DNA from: Rhizomys pruinosus
Taxonomy: Eukaryota; Chordata; Mammalia; Rodentia; Spalacidae
Reading direction: 5' to 3'
DNA: 64,000 nucleotides
NCBI GenBank assembly: GCA_009823505.1
Contig: VZQC01005070.1
Span: forward strand, 5,416,887 to 5,480,886
Under the pieces are notes generated by a model that had not been told where the DNA came from, searched no databases, and worked only from the letters and a program-made list of their open reading frames with translations. Below are positions 1 through 9,697 of this stretch, piece after piece. Made by a program: the position numbers and the translations under genes. Each line of letters starts with the position of its first letter. The first letter of the stretch is position 1.

Positions 1-860
1 ACGCCAACTTGTATTGTCCTGAAGAGTGAAAAAAATTTTTCAGCTGATGAAGCCTTTTCCTTTCCTGCTAGTCGTCCTGAAACACAGACAGAGCACCTGT
101 TTGCTTGCAATATGCAACAGAGAGGCAGCTTATAAAACAAACATGTCCCACTGCAGGATGTATACTGGCCATTTTAGAATCAGCAAGCCAATGCAACCAC
201 AAAGGGCATAAATACACTACGTGACAGCATAATTAATCCTCTGTTACACAATCAATGAGGAATAGTCATGTTTCTTGGGAAATGGAACATAGTACAATGA
301 ACTGAATTTTCCCTGAGCACAGATGTTGAGCCCTCATTCGATGAATCCTCCCTGGAGGGGACTGTAACAAATACACAGAGCCTCTCAAGGACAGCCAGGG
401 TTGTAAATTGTAGGCTATAAAAATAATAATATAAATATTGTGCCAGCATTTATAATTTATTTGTCGGACTCACAAGTAAGAAATAGGGGTTAGCTGGCAG
501 GTCTAATTTGAACTAGTGTTGGCAAATGCATGCCGCATACTAAATCATTGCTTTCGGTATTTCATTTAGCTTCGTAACACATAATAAAGCTGAGACAAAG
601 CTATCTCCTTTGAGCAAATGAAGTTATGGACCCAGACTTCTGTAATGTGGCATTACAGACTTATTGGGGTTTTTATGAATGCACATTTTTTTCTTAACTT
701 GTAATGGGTAAATTGAAGTACACAGAATGCTGGAGGAAATCATGAAATTAAAAGAGTATTGTGTTTTTAAAATATACAAGTGTCACAAGGTGTTTCTTTT
801 ACCTGAAACCTACTGAGAATTCATAATCAGTGAAGTATATTTGTAGTAGTAAAATTCCCC
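1..860. other. Unique non-coding sequence, AT-rich
   Basis: No transposon, RNA gene or convincing coding frame was recognised. The short open frames here carry no family motif. The stretch around 200-250 and 530-690 has several homeodomain-like TAAT cores and is not obviously repeat-derived, so it could be conserved non-coding DNA, but that is only an inference. Confidence 0.5.
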
Positions 861-1200
861 TTACCATAACAAATACCTGAAATAAATCAGCTTTTAAGGA
901 TAAATGGTTCATTTTCACACAGTATCGGAAGTTTAGGTTGCCACTGTCCCCTGACCTCCTGCTTTGGGCACAGGGTTAACCAGCTTATCTTGCACAAGGC
1001 ACTACACAAAGCAAAACTATTCAGCTCAAGGGTAGGAAGCTAAAGTCCTCACATTCCCCTTTGAGGGCATGGCCTCTCCTACTTCTCTCCCTTTGGCCCA
1101 ACTGTTAAAGACTCTACCAGTTCCCCAAGGCTCCAAGCAAAGGATGGAGACTTCAGTACACAGGCTTTGGGAGACATTCCAGATCCAAACCATGCAATGT
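861..1200 (+). mobile_element. Ancient mammalian/rodent interspersed repeat, family not assigned
   Basis: The order of motifs (ATAACAAATACCTGAAATAA near the start, CCCCTTTGAGGGCATG in the middle, AGATCCAAACCATGCAATGT at the end) matches a dispersed repeat I recognise from mammalian genomes but cannot name with certainty. It is strongly diverged and shorter than the pattern I remember. It has no coding capacity. A RepeatMasker search would settle the family. Confidence 0.5.
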
Positions 1201-1389
1201 CACTGTGAGTCAAGGAGAACATATCCATAGATTACAGTTGTTCAGGCCCAAAAGTCCTTACCTTAACCTCACTGGGCTTTAAAGAGAGTAGCCTTGAGCA
1301 AGTTTGGAAGGCTACAAGATCACCAAATGTCTTAAGTTGCCCTTCCTACCACAGACTCATGAATATAATGTAACATGTATGTATTTGAC

Positions 1390-1790
1390 ATGGTTCTCTG
1401 AAGGAACAGAACTGATAAAATGAATATATAGGGTTTGATTGGATTAGTTTACAAGATCGAAGCTGAGTAGACCAACAATGACTGTGCCATACTTGTTAGG
1501 CTGAGAATCTAGTAGTTGCTTTGTCCAGGAGACTGGATATTTCAGTATTCCTACTCTGGTGCTGAAGACCTGGAGGCTTCCTGGAGATCTTCTAGTCTTC
1601 AACCTACATTGGAACCTGAACCAGTCAGTTCCAATATCAGGACATGAATTCCACAGCAACACAGTGAAACTTGCTAGTGACAGCAAAGGCAAACAGGCAA
1701 AAAGCAAAAGATCCCTTTTACCATGTCCTTTGATACAGGCTGCCACCAGAAGGTGCTGCCCTCATGTAGGCTGGGTGTTCTGCCTTAAAT
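1390..1790. mobile_element. Rodent-type interspersed repeat, unclassified
   Basis: The opening GGTTCTCTGAAGGAACAGAA, followed by ATGAATATATAGGGTTTGAT, and the later TGCCACCAGAAGGTGCTGCC segment resemble a common rodent dispersed repeat. Open frames of 100 and 77 codons on opposite strands lie inside it; they overlap each other, lack motifs and are read as chance. I am not sure of the family or orientation. Confidence 0.45.
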
Positions 1791-2505
1791 AATATGATCA
1801 AGAAAGCCCCTCACGTTGTATTTGACTCCAGATGCAGCCAAGTGGACAACTAAGATCAGCCAACATAGTATACATATAAATGAAAGTCATACTGTCATTC
1901 CTTGTCAAGCAACACTGATGGACTTTTTAGACCCTACAATTTCTCCATGCTGTGCTGGCTGCAGTTATTGATATTTATCATTGGAATGTTTCTGAGGTTT
2001 AGTGGATGTGTGATATGATATGTGTCAAGCTCTCAGTACTGAGCCTTGGAGAAAGCAACAGCTTGTTCACATTCTCTAGGTACTATAGTTTCTCAAAGAT
2101 GATAAGTCTTGAGTAAAATTTTTGAATAATAAGTGCAATAATAATCAAAATTCTACTGCATCCTGCTTGCTTTCCTAAAGTTTGCTGCAGTTTATGGGGT
2201 TATAAACACCTATGATCTTACGAATAAAGTAATAAAAAGCCTGTCAGCCTGGCTGACATACTGCAAACACTCCTGGTTATTGTTGAGTGCCACCCTGTCT
2301 GACATACAAAATTTGCAAAATGAAACATGACAACACCGGTCCATGAGCAAAAGAACGAAGTGGAAAATTACATCATGTGTTTGGGTAGCTACAGACTTGA
2401 TTTGGGGCTCAACGCAAAGAGATCGTTGCAGATGAAGAGAGAGAAAGGAAGATAAATGGTCACAGTTAAGCTCTCTGAAATATGATCCTTGAAATGTGTA
2501 ATTCA
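1791..2505. other. Unique sequence
   Basis: Nothing recognised. The 119-codon minus-strand frame at 2210-2569 runs from unique sequence into the B2 element and is judged a chance frame. Confidence 0.5.
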
Positions 2506-2721
2506 GGGGCCAGAGAGGTGGCTCAGCAGTTAAGGGCATTGGCTGCTCTTGCAAAATATCCAGGTTCAAATACCAGCACGTACATGATGGCTAACAACCA
2601 TCTATAACTCCAGATCCAGGGGATACGACCCCCTCTTCTGACCTCCATGGGCATTGCATAACACAGGTGCAGGAAATACACATAAAATAAAAAGAATAAA
2701 TAAAACATAATTTTAAAAAAG
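2506..2721 (+). mobile_element. B2 SINE, plus orientation
   Basis: The head GGGGCCAGAGAGGTGGCTCA, the tRNA-like B-box remnant (CCAGGTTCAAATACCAGCA), the body CCCCTCTTCTGACCTCCATG and the tail ACACATAAAATAAAAAG are all in the B2 order. The copy is complete but moderately diverged. It is a dead SINE with no product. Confidence 0.88.
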
Positions 2722-3198
2722 AAGTTTGTAGTCCAATATGTGGTGCTTACCTCTTATTTATCTATTATGCACAGATTCTGAATTTATACTCATAACTGAA
2801 AAAAAAACACAAGTTTTATCTTTCATTTTTGGAGTTCAGTACGTTAGACTATAACACGAAGGGTCAACAAGAAAACATTTTCCCCATGCTGTCAATGATC
2901 ATCCCCATAATGCTTAAGCCCTGGGCCAGTTGAGTTCCTTAGCTCTCATTTAGGAGCCGTATTATGACTCCAAAGCTCATGCAAGGCAAACAAGCCACTT
3001 TCTTTGATAAAGCTAAGAGAGACTTTGAAAGAACAGCACTCCCGCAGATAGGTCAGAGTGAAAATATTGGAAGAGAAAGTTGAGACCTCAAGGAAGTAGT
3101 GTAGTTAGCCCAGGTGTTGGTTGGGAAAGATAGCAAACCTTAGGGGACTACTGCAAATAAAACAAACGGGGTGTGTGGTGTGTGTGTGTGTGTGTTTT

Positions 3199-3236
<38 letters not shown>

Positions 3237-3361
3237 CGTGTATGCTGGAGGAAAATTAGACTCATGTTGTTCATGCCTAGCAGGAATAGATTCCTTATTT
3301 TCTTTTATCTCATTGCAAACATGCACACCCGAAACCTGGTGTGATTCAAATCTGTCCTAGC
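2722..3361. other. Mostly unique sequence around a (TG)n tract
   Basis: Apart from the microsatellite at about 3170-3242 I recognise nothing. The 79-codon frame at 3121-3360 is low-complexity Cys/Val from the TG repeat. Confidence 0.5.
3170..3242. repeat. (TG)n microsatellite
   Basis: About 70 bases of nearly pure TG with a short interruption (TTTTCA). Confidence 0.95.
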
Positions 3362-3690
3362 TACTTTTCCATTCCTATGATAGAACACACTGAATGAAAG
3401 CAATTTAAGGGTGAGGTCACAATTCATCACAGAGAGAAGTCAGGACAGGAACTTGGAGGCAGGAATCATGGAAGAATGGAGCTGGCTGGCTCACTCTGAG
3501 GCTTTCTTAGACAGCCCAGGACCACCTGCCTGGGGCCACTACTGCCCAGAGAAGGGGATGGGTCCTACATCAATTAGCAATACAGACAACAACATCACAC
3601 AGACATGTGCATGCCTGCAGGCCGTGATCTGGACAATTCTTCAATTCAGGTTCACTCTGCACAGGTAAGTGTAGGTTGTGTCAAGTTGGC
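3362..3690. mobile_element. Ancient rodent interspersed repeat (URR1-like?)
   Basis: CCATTCCTATGATAGAACAC, GTCAGGACAGGAACTTGGAG, CAGCCCAGGACCACCTGCC and GTGTCAAGTTGGCAATTAGA occur in the order of a well-known rodent dispersed repeat that I associate, without certainty, with the URR1/hAT-like group. Diverged and non-coding; the 85-codon frame at 3411-3668 is inside it. Confidence 0.55.
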
Positions 3691-5803
3691 AATTAGACCA
3701 ATCAGGATAACATCTGATGTAATTATAGCCCAATTATTATAAATAGAATTAATAAAGATTTATGAAGTACTGAATGGAAATCTTCAAAGCTGAGAAAAAC
3801 TTTTTTTTTTCTTATAGACTTAATGTACCAGAAGAGGTCTTTTAATAATTAAATAGCAATAGAGTTTCAATTTTGAAAAAATTAATTTACACCAAAATAA
3901 ATTCCCATGATATATGCTATCATTCTAGAAAATCAGTCTCACCGAGAGCACATTTCTCTTTGAAGTATTTTGTAATCAAAATTAAGCCCCAAATTATTTA
4001 AAGGAAAAAAATTAAAAAACGGTCTTTCCTTCACTAATGAGTATAAATTATGTAAATTTAAGCTTTAGGACATATTTTTTTTTGGATCCTCATTCCCACA
4101 TATTTACAGCATCTGAGCTGAGGACTCTGCTGGCAAATTAACAATACAATTTTAGAGAAAGTTACAAAAGTTTAAACATCAGTTTGTGTATGTGTTTATC
4201 TAACTCTGCAATCTCTCTGGTGGATATATTAGATTTGTTTGCATTTTTTAAATCTCATTACAAGTTTTTGAAAACAGGAAATTGCTTCCACTATGCGAGA
4301 TCAATGTGCTCTTGACTCCAGCATTCAACAATGGCTTATCTGCATGCTGTCACAATGGAGGTCAGGGGAGAGGAGAATGAATTTGTTCCCTAACAGGCTT
4401 TGCAAAAAAGAAAGTTACTCATCAGAGAAAAACAGAATAATTATGCATTCTTGAAGTTAATGATGCTTATCCAGTTCCCCCAAAGAAAAAAAAGCCCTTG
4501 GCTTCATACCTACTTTGACTGAAGAAGAAAAAGGAAGGAAAAAGACTGACTTATTATGTAAAAATTAATATGAGTTGGAGAAAATTATACCACACCCTGT
4601 AGTTAGAAGGAAGAAAACAAAACCAAAAGTCTTTGCCAAAATGTGATTTAAAATATAAGTAAGCTAATCACTGAAAATGATTCCAGATGTGAGCCAAGGC
4701 TGTTTCATTCTGTGGCATCCTGGTTGGAAGCAGCATGAAGTGGGTAAAGCCTTCCTCCTCACTAAACAGAAACACGGTTATCTTCCTCTAAAAACCAATG
4801 CCATGTTATGGCCAAGTCTGTATCTTCTCTCTAAGCCATCTGGGCTCACTTCTGTCATCATCTTGCTGTCTATATTACTATCCATCCTTAGCTTTTTGTG
4901 TCCTATTTCATCCACTTTTAAGATTAAATGCTAAAGCTCCAAGTTCTCTTTCAAGGTACCTACCTACCACATACTACCTAGAGATTCCAAAAGCAGGACA
5001 AATGATGTACCGTTAAAGTATCTTAAGTTTCCAGCTTGATTTGTGGCACAGCTTTTCATCAAGCCTAACTGTATTTGAACCTCTTCTCTAACTGTGCACT
5101 TAAAAAGTAAAAGGGTCAATAACTGTAGGCATTCAATCTTTGCTGCTGAGATAATTCTCCCAGATTTAGATGGTGTCCTATATATGCTTACACATTCATT
5201 GGTTTTCAGTCCAAGTACATAACTTCTATAGGTTTAGTAGCTTCTTCTTACCTCAGTTCCTCCACATGCCTGACAAAATACTCTTGATAAACTCCATGTA
5301 ATATCTCTGAGACATTCACTCCTTAAATCCCTTCAGTGACTCCCTTCACCATCAAAACAAAGATTCAAATACATAGAATAACTCCAGGGACTTCTGTGAA
5401 TCGGATCTCTTTTTAAACTGTCAGGCCTTCCATATTTCTTCTATTTCCCAACTCAGAAAAAGGTGCTTGACTTTCATTTTTATAAATGCCTTCTAATAAT
5501 TCAAGATACTTATCCTTACCCCAGCTTAGAAGCAAATTGAGATAATCTTAATTTTTGTTCTATCACTTAAGTTAGAACAGCAAAGTGTACCCATCCAGAT
5601 GGTCTGTTACACTGATCTTCATAAAACCAAAAAGCACTAAAGTGAGAACAAGTAAGAATTTTACATAGTGGTTTGAAATTAAGCTCAATATAGAACACTT
5701 GCCTTGTCTAGATGGCATATGAGGCCCTTGGACCGCCCTTAGCATCCTGTCCAGACACATACACAAATATACACATATGAAGTTTACATAAATATCCTGA
5801 TCT
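3691..5803. other. Unique AT-rich sequence
   Basis: No repeat family or gene recognised over about 2.1 kb. The two overlapping frames at 4677-5016 have no motif and read as chance. Confidence 0.5.
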
Positions 5804-5991
5804 TGAGCTGGAGAGCTCTTAACTGCTGAGCCCTGTCTGCTCCTAAAGAAGACCTGGGTTTGCTTCCCAGCACCCACAAAGCAGCTGACAGTCCTTAACT
5901 CTAGTTCCCGGGGATCTGACATGCTCTTCTGGCCTCTACAGGGATTGCACAACATGGGTTCACTTACACACTCATGCACATAAGTAAACTT
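5804..5991 (+). mobile_element. B2 SINE abutting the 5' end of L1-A
   Basis: GAGCTGGAGAGCTCTTAACT, CTTCCCAGCACCCAC and TGACATGCTCTTCTGGCCTC are in B2 order. The element ends at the first base of the L1 promoter repeats, so the two are directly joined. The 154-codon minus-strand frame 5572-6036 spans this SINE and is not a gene. Confidence 0.8.
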
Positions 5992-5992
5992 T

Positions 5993-6430
5993 AGAGATGC
6001 TGAGACAGCAGTTAGCAGCCTCTCAGCTTCCACCACAGGCCAGTTAAGAGCTTGACCACCCTACTGGGAACCCATGTCTTCAGGGACACTGAGGCACCAA
6101 ACAGCAGCCCCTCAGCTTCCTAAAGAAAGCATGTGTACAAATATGAAGAAAAGCTAGGTATGGTTGGTTGATTCCTAGCATCACTATTATAAGGCCAAGT
6201 TGGCTTGAATGTAGAGAATGTTACATTTTTTTTAATGTCACTTTGGGTTAAAGCACAGATAGCGGTAAATATGTCGCAGGCTGGGTAAGAGCAGGCCAAC
6301 CCCCCTGGAAACACAGAACTTTAGGGACACAGAGGCAGCAGTCAGCGGCCCCTCATCTTCCACACAGGCCAAGGAAAAGCAGGCCCCACCTCAATAAGAA
6401 CCTGAATTTAGGGACACTGAGGCCACATCC
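5993..6430 (+). promoter_or_regulatory. L1-A 5' UTR with tandem ~88-bp promoter monomers
   Basis: Units begin AGAGATGCTGAGAC (5993), AGGGACACTGAGGC (6082), AGGGACACAGAGGC (6323) and AGGGACACTGAGGC (6410). Spacing is 89 bp for the first pair and 87 bp for the last pair. The second unit is split by about 160 bases of other sequence (roughly 6125-6290). Each unit contains an AGCAGCC/TCTCAGCTTCC core. Tandem 5' UTR monomers are known to act as Pol II promoters in mouse L1 families; function here is inferred from structure only. Confidence 0.72.
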
Positions 6431-6552
6431 AGGTTGCCAGCATGTGGGCCAAATCAGTCCCCCACACCTCAAACTAGAGGAACAGGCTTACATCACAACA
6501 AAGAAACACTTGAATTTCACATCATATTACAAACAAGACTAATTAAATCCAC

Positions 6553-7630
6553 ATGCCAAAAGCACAAGGAAAAATCAACAATATGGGAAAAGCAAATAAG
6601 AAATCCCCACCAAACTCTGTCAGTCTTATAGAGGACTCCAACAAGATCATTCTGGAAGTAACCCAAGACACAGATCTTAAAAGAACAATCATAGATATGC
6701 TCGAAGAAATTAAGGACCTAAAGGGAGAGAATGACCAACTCCAGAAGGAAATGGAAATGCTGAAAAAAAATCTCAGGCTGAAATGAAAAAGGAATCTGAA
6801 AAACTAAAAGGAGAGAATGACCAACTATGGAAGGAAATGGAAATACTAAAGGAATCTCAGGCTGAAATGAAGAAGGAAACTGAACACTCATCCAGTCAAC
6901 AGGAAAGGGCAGGAGAAAGCCTCAGTAACAGAATGGACAAAGCAGAAAATAGAATATCAATCCTAGAAGACGACATGGAAGAACTGAAGAGCTCAAGCAA
7001 AGACTATGAAAAATTTTAAAAAACACAAGAGTGGAATAACCAGGAAATATGTGACACCATGAAGAGACCAAACCTCCCCATCATAGGAATAGAGGAAGGA
7101 GAAGAATCCCAGGATAATGGTATGGACCAGATATTCAACAGAATTATAGAAAAAAGTTTCCCCAAACTGAAAAAAGACACACCCATACAAATGTAAGAAG
7201 CACATAGAACATCAAATAGTCAGGATCAGAAAAGAAATTCCCCATGCATATCATAATTGAAACTCTAGATGCTCAAAACAAAGACAGAATACTGAAAGCC
7301 ACAAGAGAAAAACAGCAAGTTACATATAAAGGAAAACCTATCAGAATGATAGCTGACTTTTCGATGCAAACAGTGAAAGCCAGAGAGCTTAGACCAAAGT
7401 ATTCCCAATATTAAATGACTACAGATGCCCACCCAGGTTATTCTACCCAGCGAAAATGTCAGTTATAATCAGAGAAAGGAAAATATTCCATGACAAGATG
7501 AAAGAATACATGTCTAGAAAGCCAACTCTCCAGAAAATACTGGAAGCAATTCAGTGGACAGAGGAAAGGAGCAGCTACCCCCAAGTGGCAAGAGAGAGTA
7601 ATTAATGAAGGAGTAAACCCAGAAATATAA
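6553..7630 (+). pseudogene. L1-A ORF1 remnant (RNA-binding/chaperone protein ORF1p)
   Basis: L1 ORF1p is a trimeric RNA-binding protein that coats L1 RNA. The start is chosen at the ATG of MPKAQGKINNMGKANKK, which aligns with the starts in L1-B and L1-D. A coiled-coil region (EIKDLKGENDQLQKEMEML) is followed by a tandem copy of an 86-base segment (6718 and 6804), which breaks the frame at about 6780. The hallmark RRM peptide RPNLPIIGIEEGEE follows near 7065-7110, then the C-terminal domain in other frames. Stops occur at 6786, 7019 and near 7195. The last codon before a stop is at about 7630, twelve bases before ORF2. Confidence 0.85.
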
Positions 7631-7889
7631 CATGGACCAAAATGCAAACAGAAAATAAACTAAAGGGAAGCAATATACATCTCTCAATATTAACCCTGAA
7701 TATTAATGGTCTAAACTCCCCAATCAAAAAACACAAACTGGGAGAATGGATTAAGAAACCGAATACATTTTTCTGCTGTCTCCAAGAAACACACCTCACC
7801 TTCAAGGACAGGTACTATCTTAAGATAAAAGGATGGATAAATATATTTCAAGCAAATGGTACCAAAAAGCAAGCAGGAGTTGGTATTTT

Positions 7890-8037
7890 TTTTTTTACCT
7901 TTTTGAGACAGGATCTCCCTGTAGTTCTGGCTGTCCAAGAACTTGCTATGTAGAACAGGCTGGCCTTGAACTCACAGATATCCACCTGTTTCTGCCTCCC
8001 AAGTGCTAGGACCAAAGGTGTGGGCCACCATGCCCAA
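7890..8037 (-). mobile_element. B1 SINE nested in L1-A ORF2, minus orientation
   Basis: Inverted B1: TTTTTGAGACAGGATCTCCC at the tail side, CAGGCTGGCCTTGAACTC in the middle, CCACCATGCCC at the head. It is flanked by a target-site duplication CAGGAGTTGGTATTTT at 7874-7889 and 8038-8053, which shows precise insertion into the endonuclease region. Confidence 0.95.
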
Positions 8038-8759
8038 CAGGAGTTGGTATTTTAATATCAGACCAAATAGATTTCAAAGTAAAACTAATCATAAAAGATG
8101 AAGAGGGTTATTACATCCTTATCACAGGAATAATCAGCCATGAAGATCTCACAATCATATATACATATCAAACACTGGAGCACCAAAATTCATAAACACA
8201 ATCCTGAAGGACTTAAGACACAGATCAATCTCAGCACACTAGTAGTGGGAGACTTCAATACCCCACTGAGCCCATTGGACAGATCAACTGGACAATGAAT
8301 AAACAGAGAGACATCTGAACTCAACAACAGGATACACCAAATGGAACTAACAGACATCTGCTGAATATTCCACCCAAACGCCAAAGAATATACTTTCTAC
8401 TCAGCACCCCATGGAACATTTTCCAAAATCAACCACATATTGGGACACAGAGCAAACCTCAGCAAATACAAAAAAAAAAAAAATAGAAATAATTTTATGC
8501 ATCTTATTGGACCACAGTGCAATAAAGCTTAATATTAACACCAGAAATAGCCCTACTAGCTACAAGAACACATAGAGATTAAAGAACACACTACTGAATA
8601 ACAAATGGGTCAAAGGAGAAATAAAGAAAGAAATAAAAGCATTCCTGGCACTAAATGAAAGGGATGATAAAACACAGCAAAACCTATGCAACACCTTAAA
8701 AACAGTACTGAGAGGGAAATTTATAGCCCTAAGTGCCTACATTAAGAAAACAGAAAGAA

Positions 8760-8899
8760 GCCAGGTGTGGTGGCTCTTGACTTTAATCCCAGCACTTGGG
8801 AGGCAGAGGCAGGCAGATCCCTGTGAGTTTAAGGCCAGCCTGGTCTGCATAGTGACCAGCATCTGGGACTAAAGGGAGACCCTGACTTGAAAAGACCAA

Positions 8900-8934
<35 letters not shown>

Positions 8935-8935
8935 A
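8760..8935 (+). mobile_element. B1 SINE with (AAAT)n tail, nested in L1-A
   Basis: GCCAGGTGTGGTGGCTCTTG, GGAGGCAGAGGCAGGCAGAT and AAGGCCAGCCTGGTCTGCAT are B1. The tail is about ten AAAT units (8899-8935). The flanks CAGAAAGAA and CAGGAAGAG may be a diverged target-site duplication. The minus-strand 89-codon frame here is the SINE and its tail. Confidence 0.92.
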
Positions 8936-9530
8936 CCAGGAAGAGTACAAATAAATGACTAAACTACAACTAAAAATACTTGAGAAGAAACAACAAATGA
9001 ATCCTAAACCTAGCAGACAGGAAGAAATAACAAAAATCAGACCAGAAATCAATGAAATATAAACAAAGAAAAAAAATAAAGGAATCCAATAACTGGTTCT
9101 TTGAAAGGATAAACAAGTTAGCTAGACCTCTATCCCCACTGACTAAAAGAAGGAAAGATCAGCTCCAAATCAACTGAATTAGAGATGAAAAGGGAAACAT
9201 CACAACAGATAATGAAAAGATACAGACAATCTTATGGGAATACTTCAAACACCTATACTCTACTAAATTTGAAAACCTAAGGGAAATGGATGAATACCTG
9301 ACATCATGGAATCCACTAAGACTTAACCAGGAAGAGATTGACAGCTCAAATAAACCTATAATAAAGGAGGAAATTGAAATTGTGATAAAAAATCTTCCAT
9401 TTAAAAAAAGCACATTTCCAGGTGGATTCACAGCAGAATTTTACAAGACATTTAAAGAAGACTTTGAGAAACCACTAATACTTAAATTCTTCACGAGGAT
9501 AGAACAGAAGCGCAAAATCTCCTAAATTAC

Positions 9531-9697
9531 GGTTTGTTTTTTGTTGCTTTTGGTCTGGGTGCGACCCGGGTTTTCCCTGTAGCCCCAGCTGTCCTGGAAC
9601 TCACTCTGTAGACCAGGCTGGCCTTGAACTCATAAAGATCTGCCTGCCTCTGCCTCCCAAGTGCTAGGATTAAAGGCATGTGCCACCACACCCAGCA
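9531..9697 (-). mobile_element. B1 SINE nested in L1-A RT region, minus orientation
   Basis: Inverted B1 with GTTTTCCCTGTAGCCCCAGC, CTGTAGACCAGGCTGGCCTT and GTGCCACCACACCCAGC. The flanking duplication is CCTAAATTAC (9521-9530) and CCAAATTAC (9698-9706). The head side is well preserved, and the poly-T end has a short GC-rich interruption (GGGTGCGACCCGG). Confidence 0.93.

Noticed and set aside
5572..6036. 154-codon minus-strand open frame
   Set aside because: It runs through a B2 SINE and into the L1-A promoter repeat, so it is a composite of repeats.
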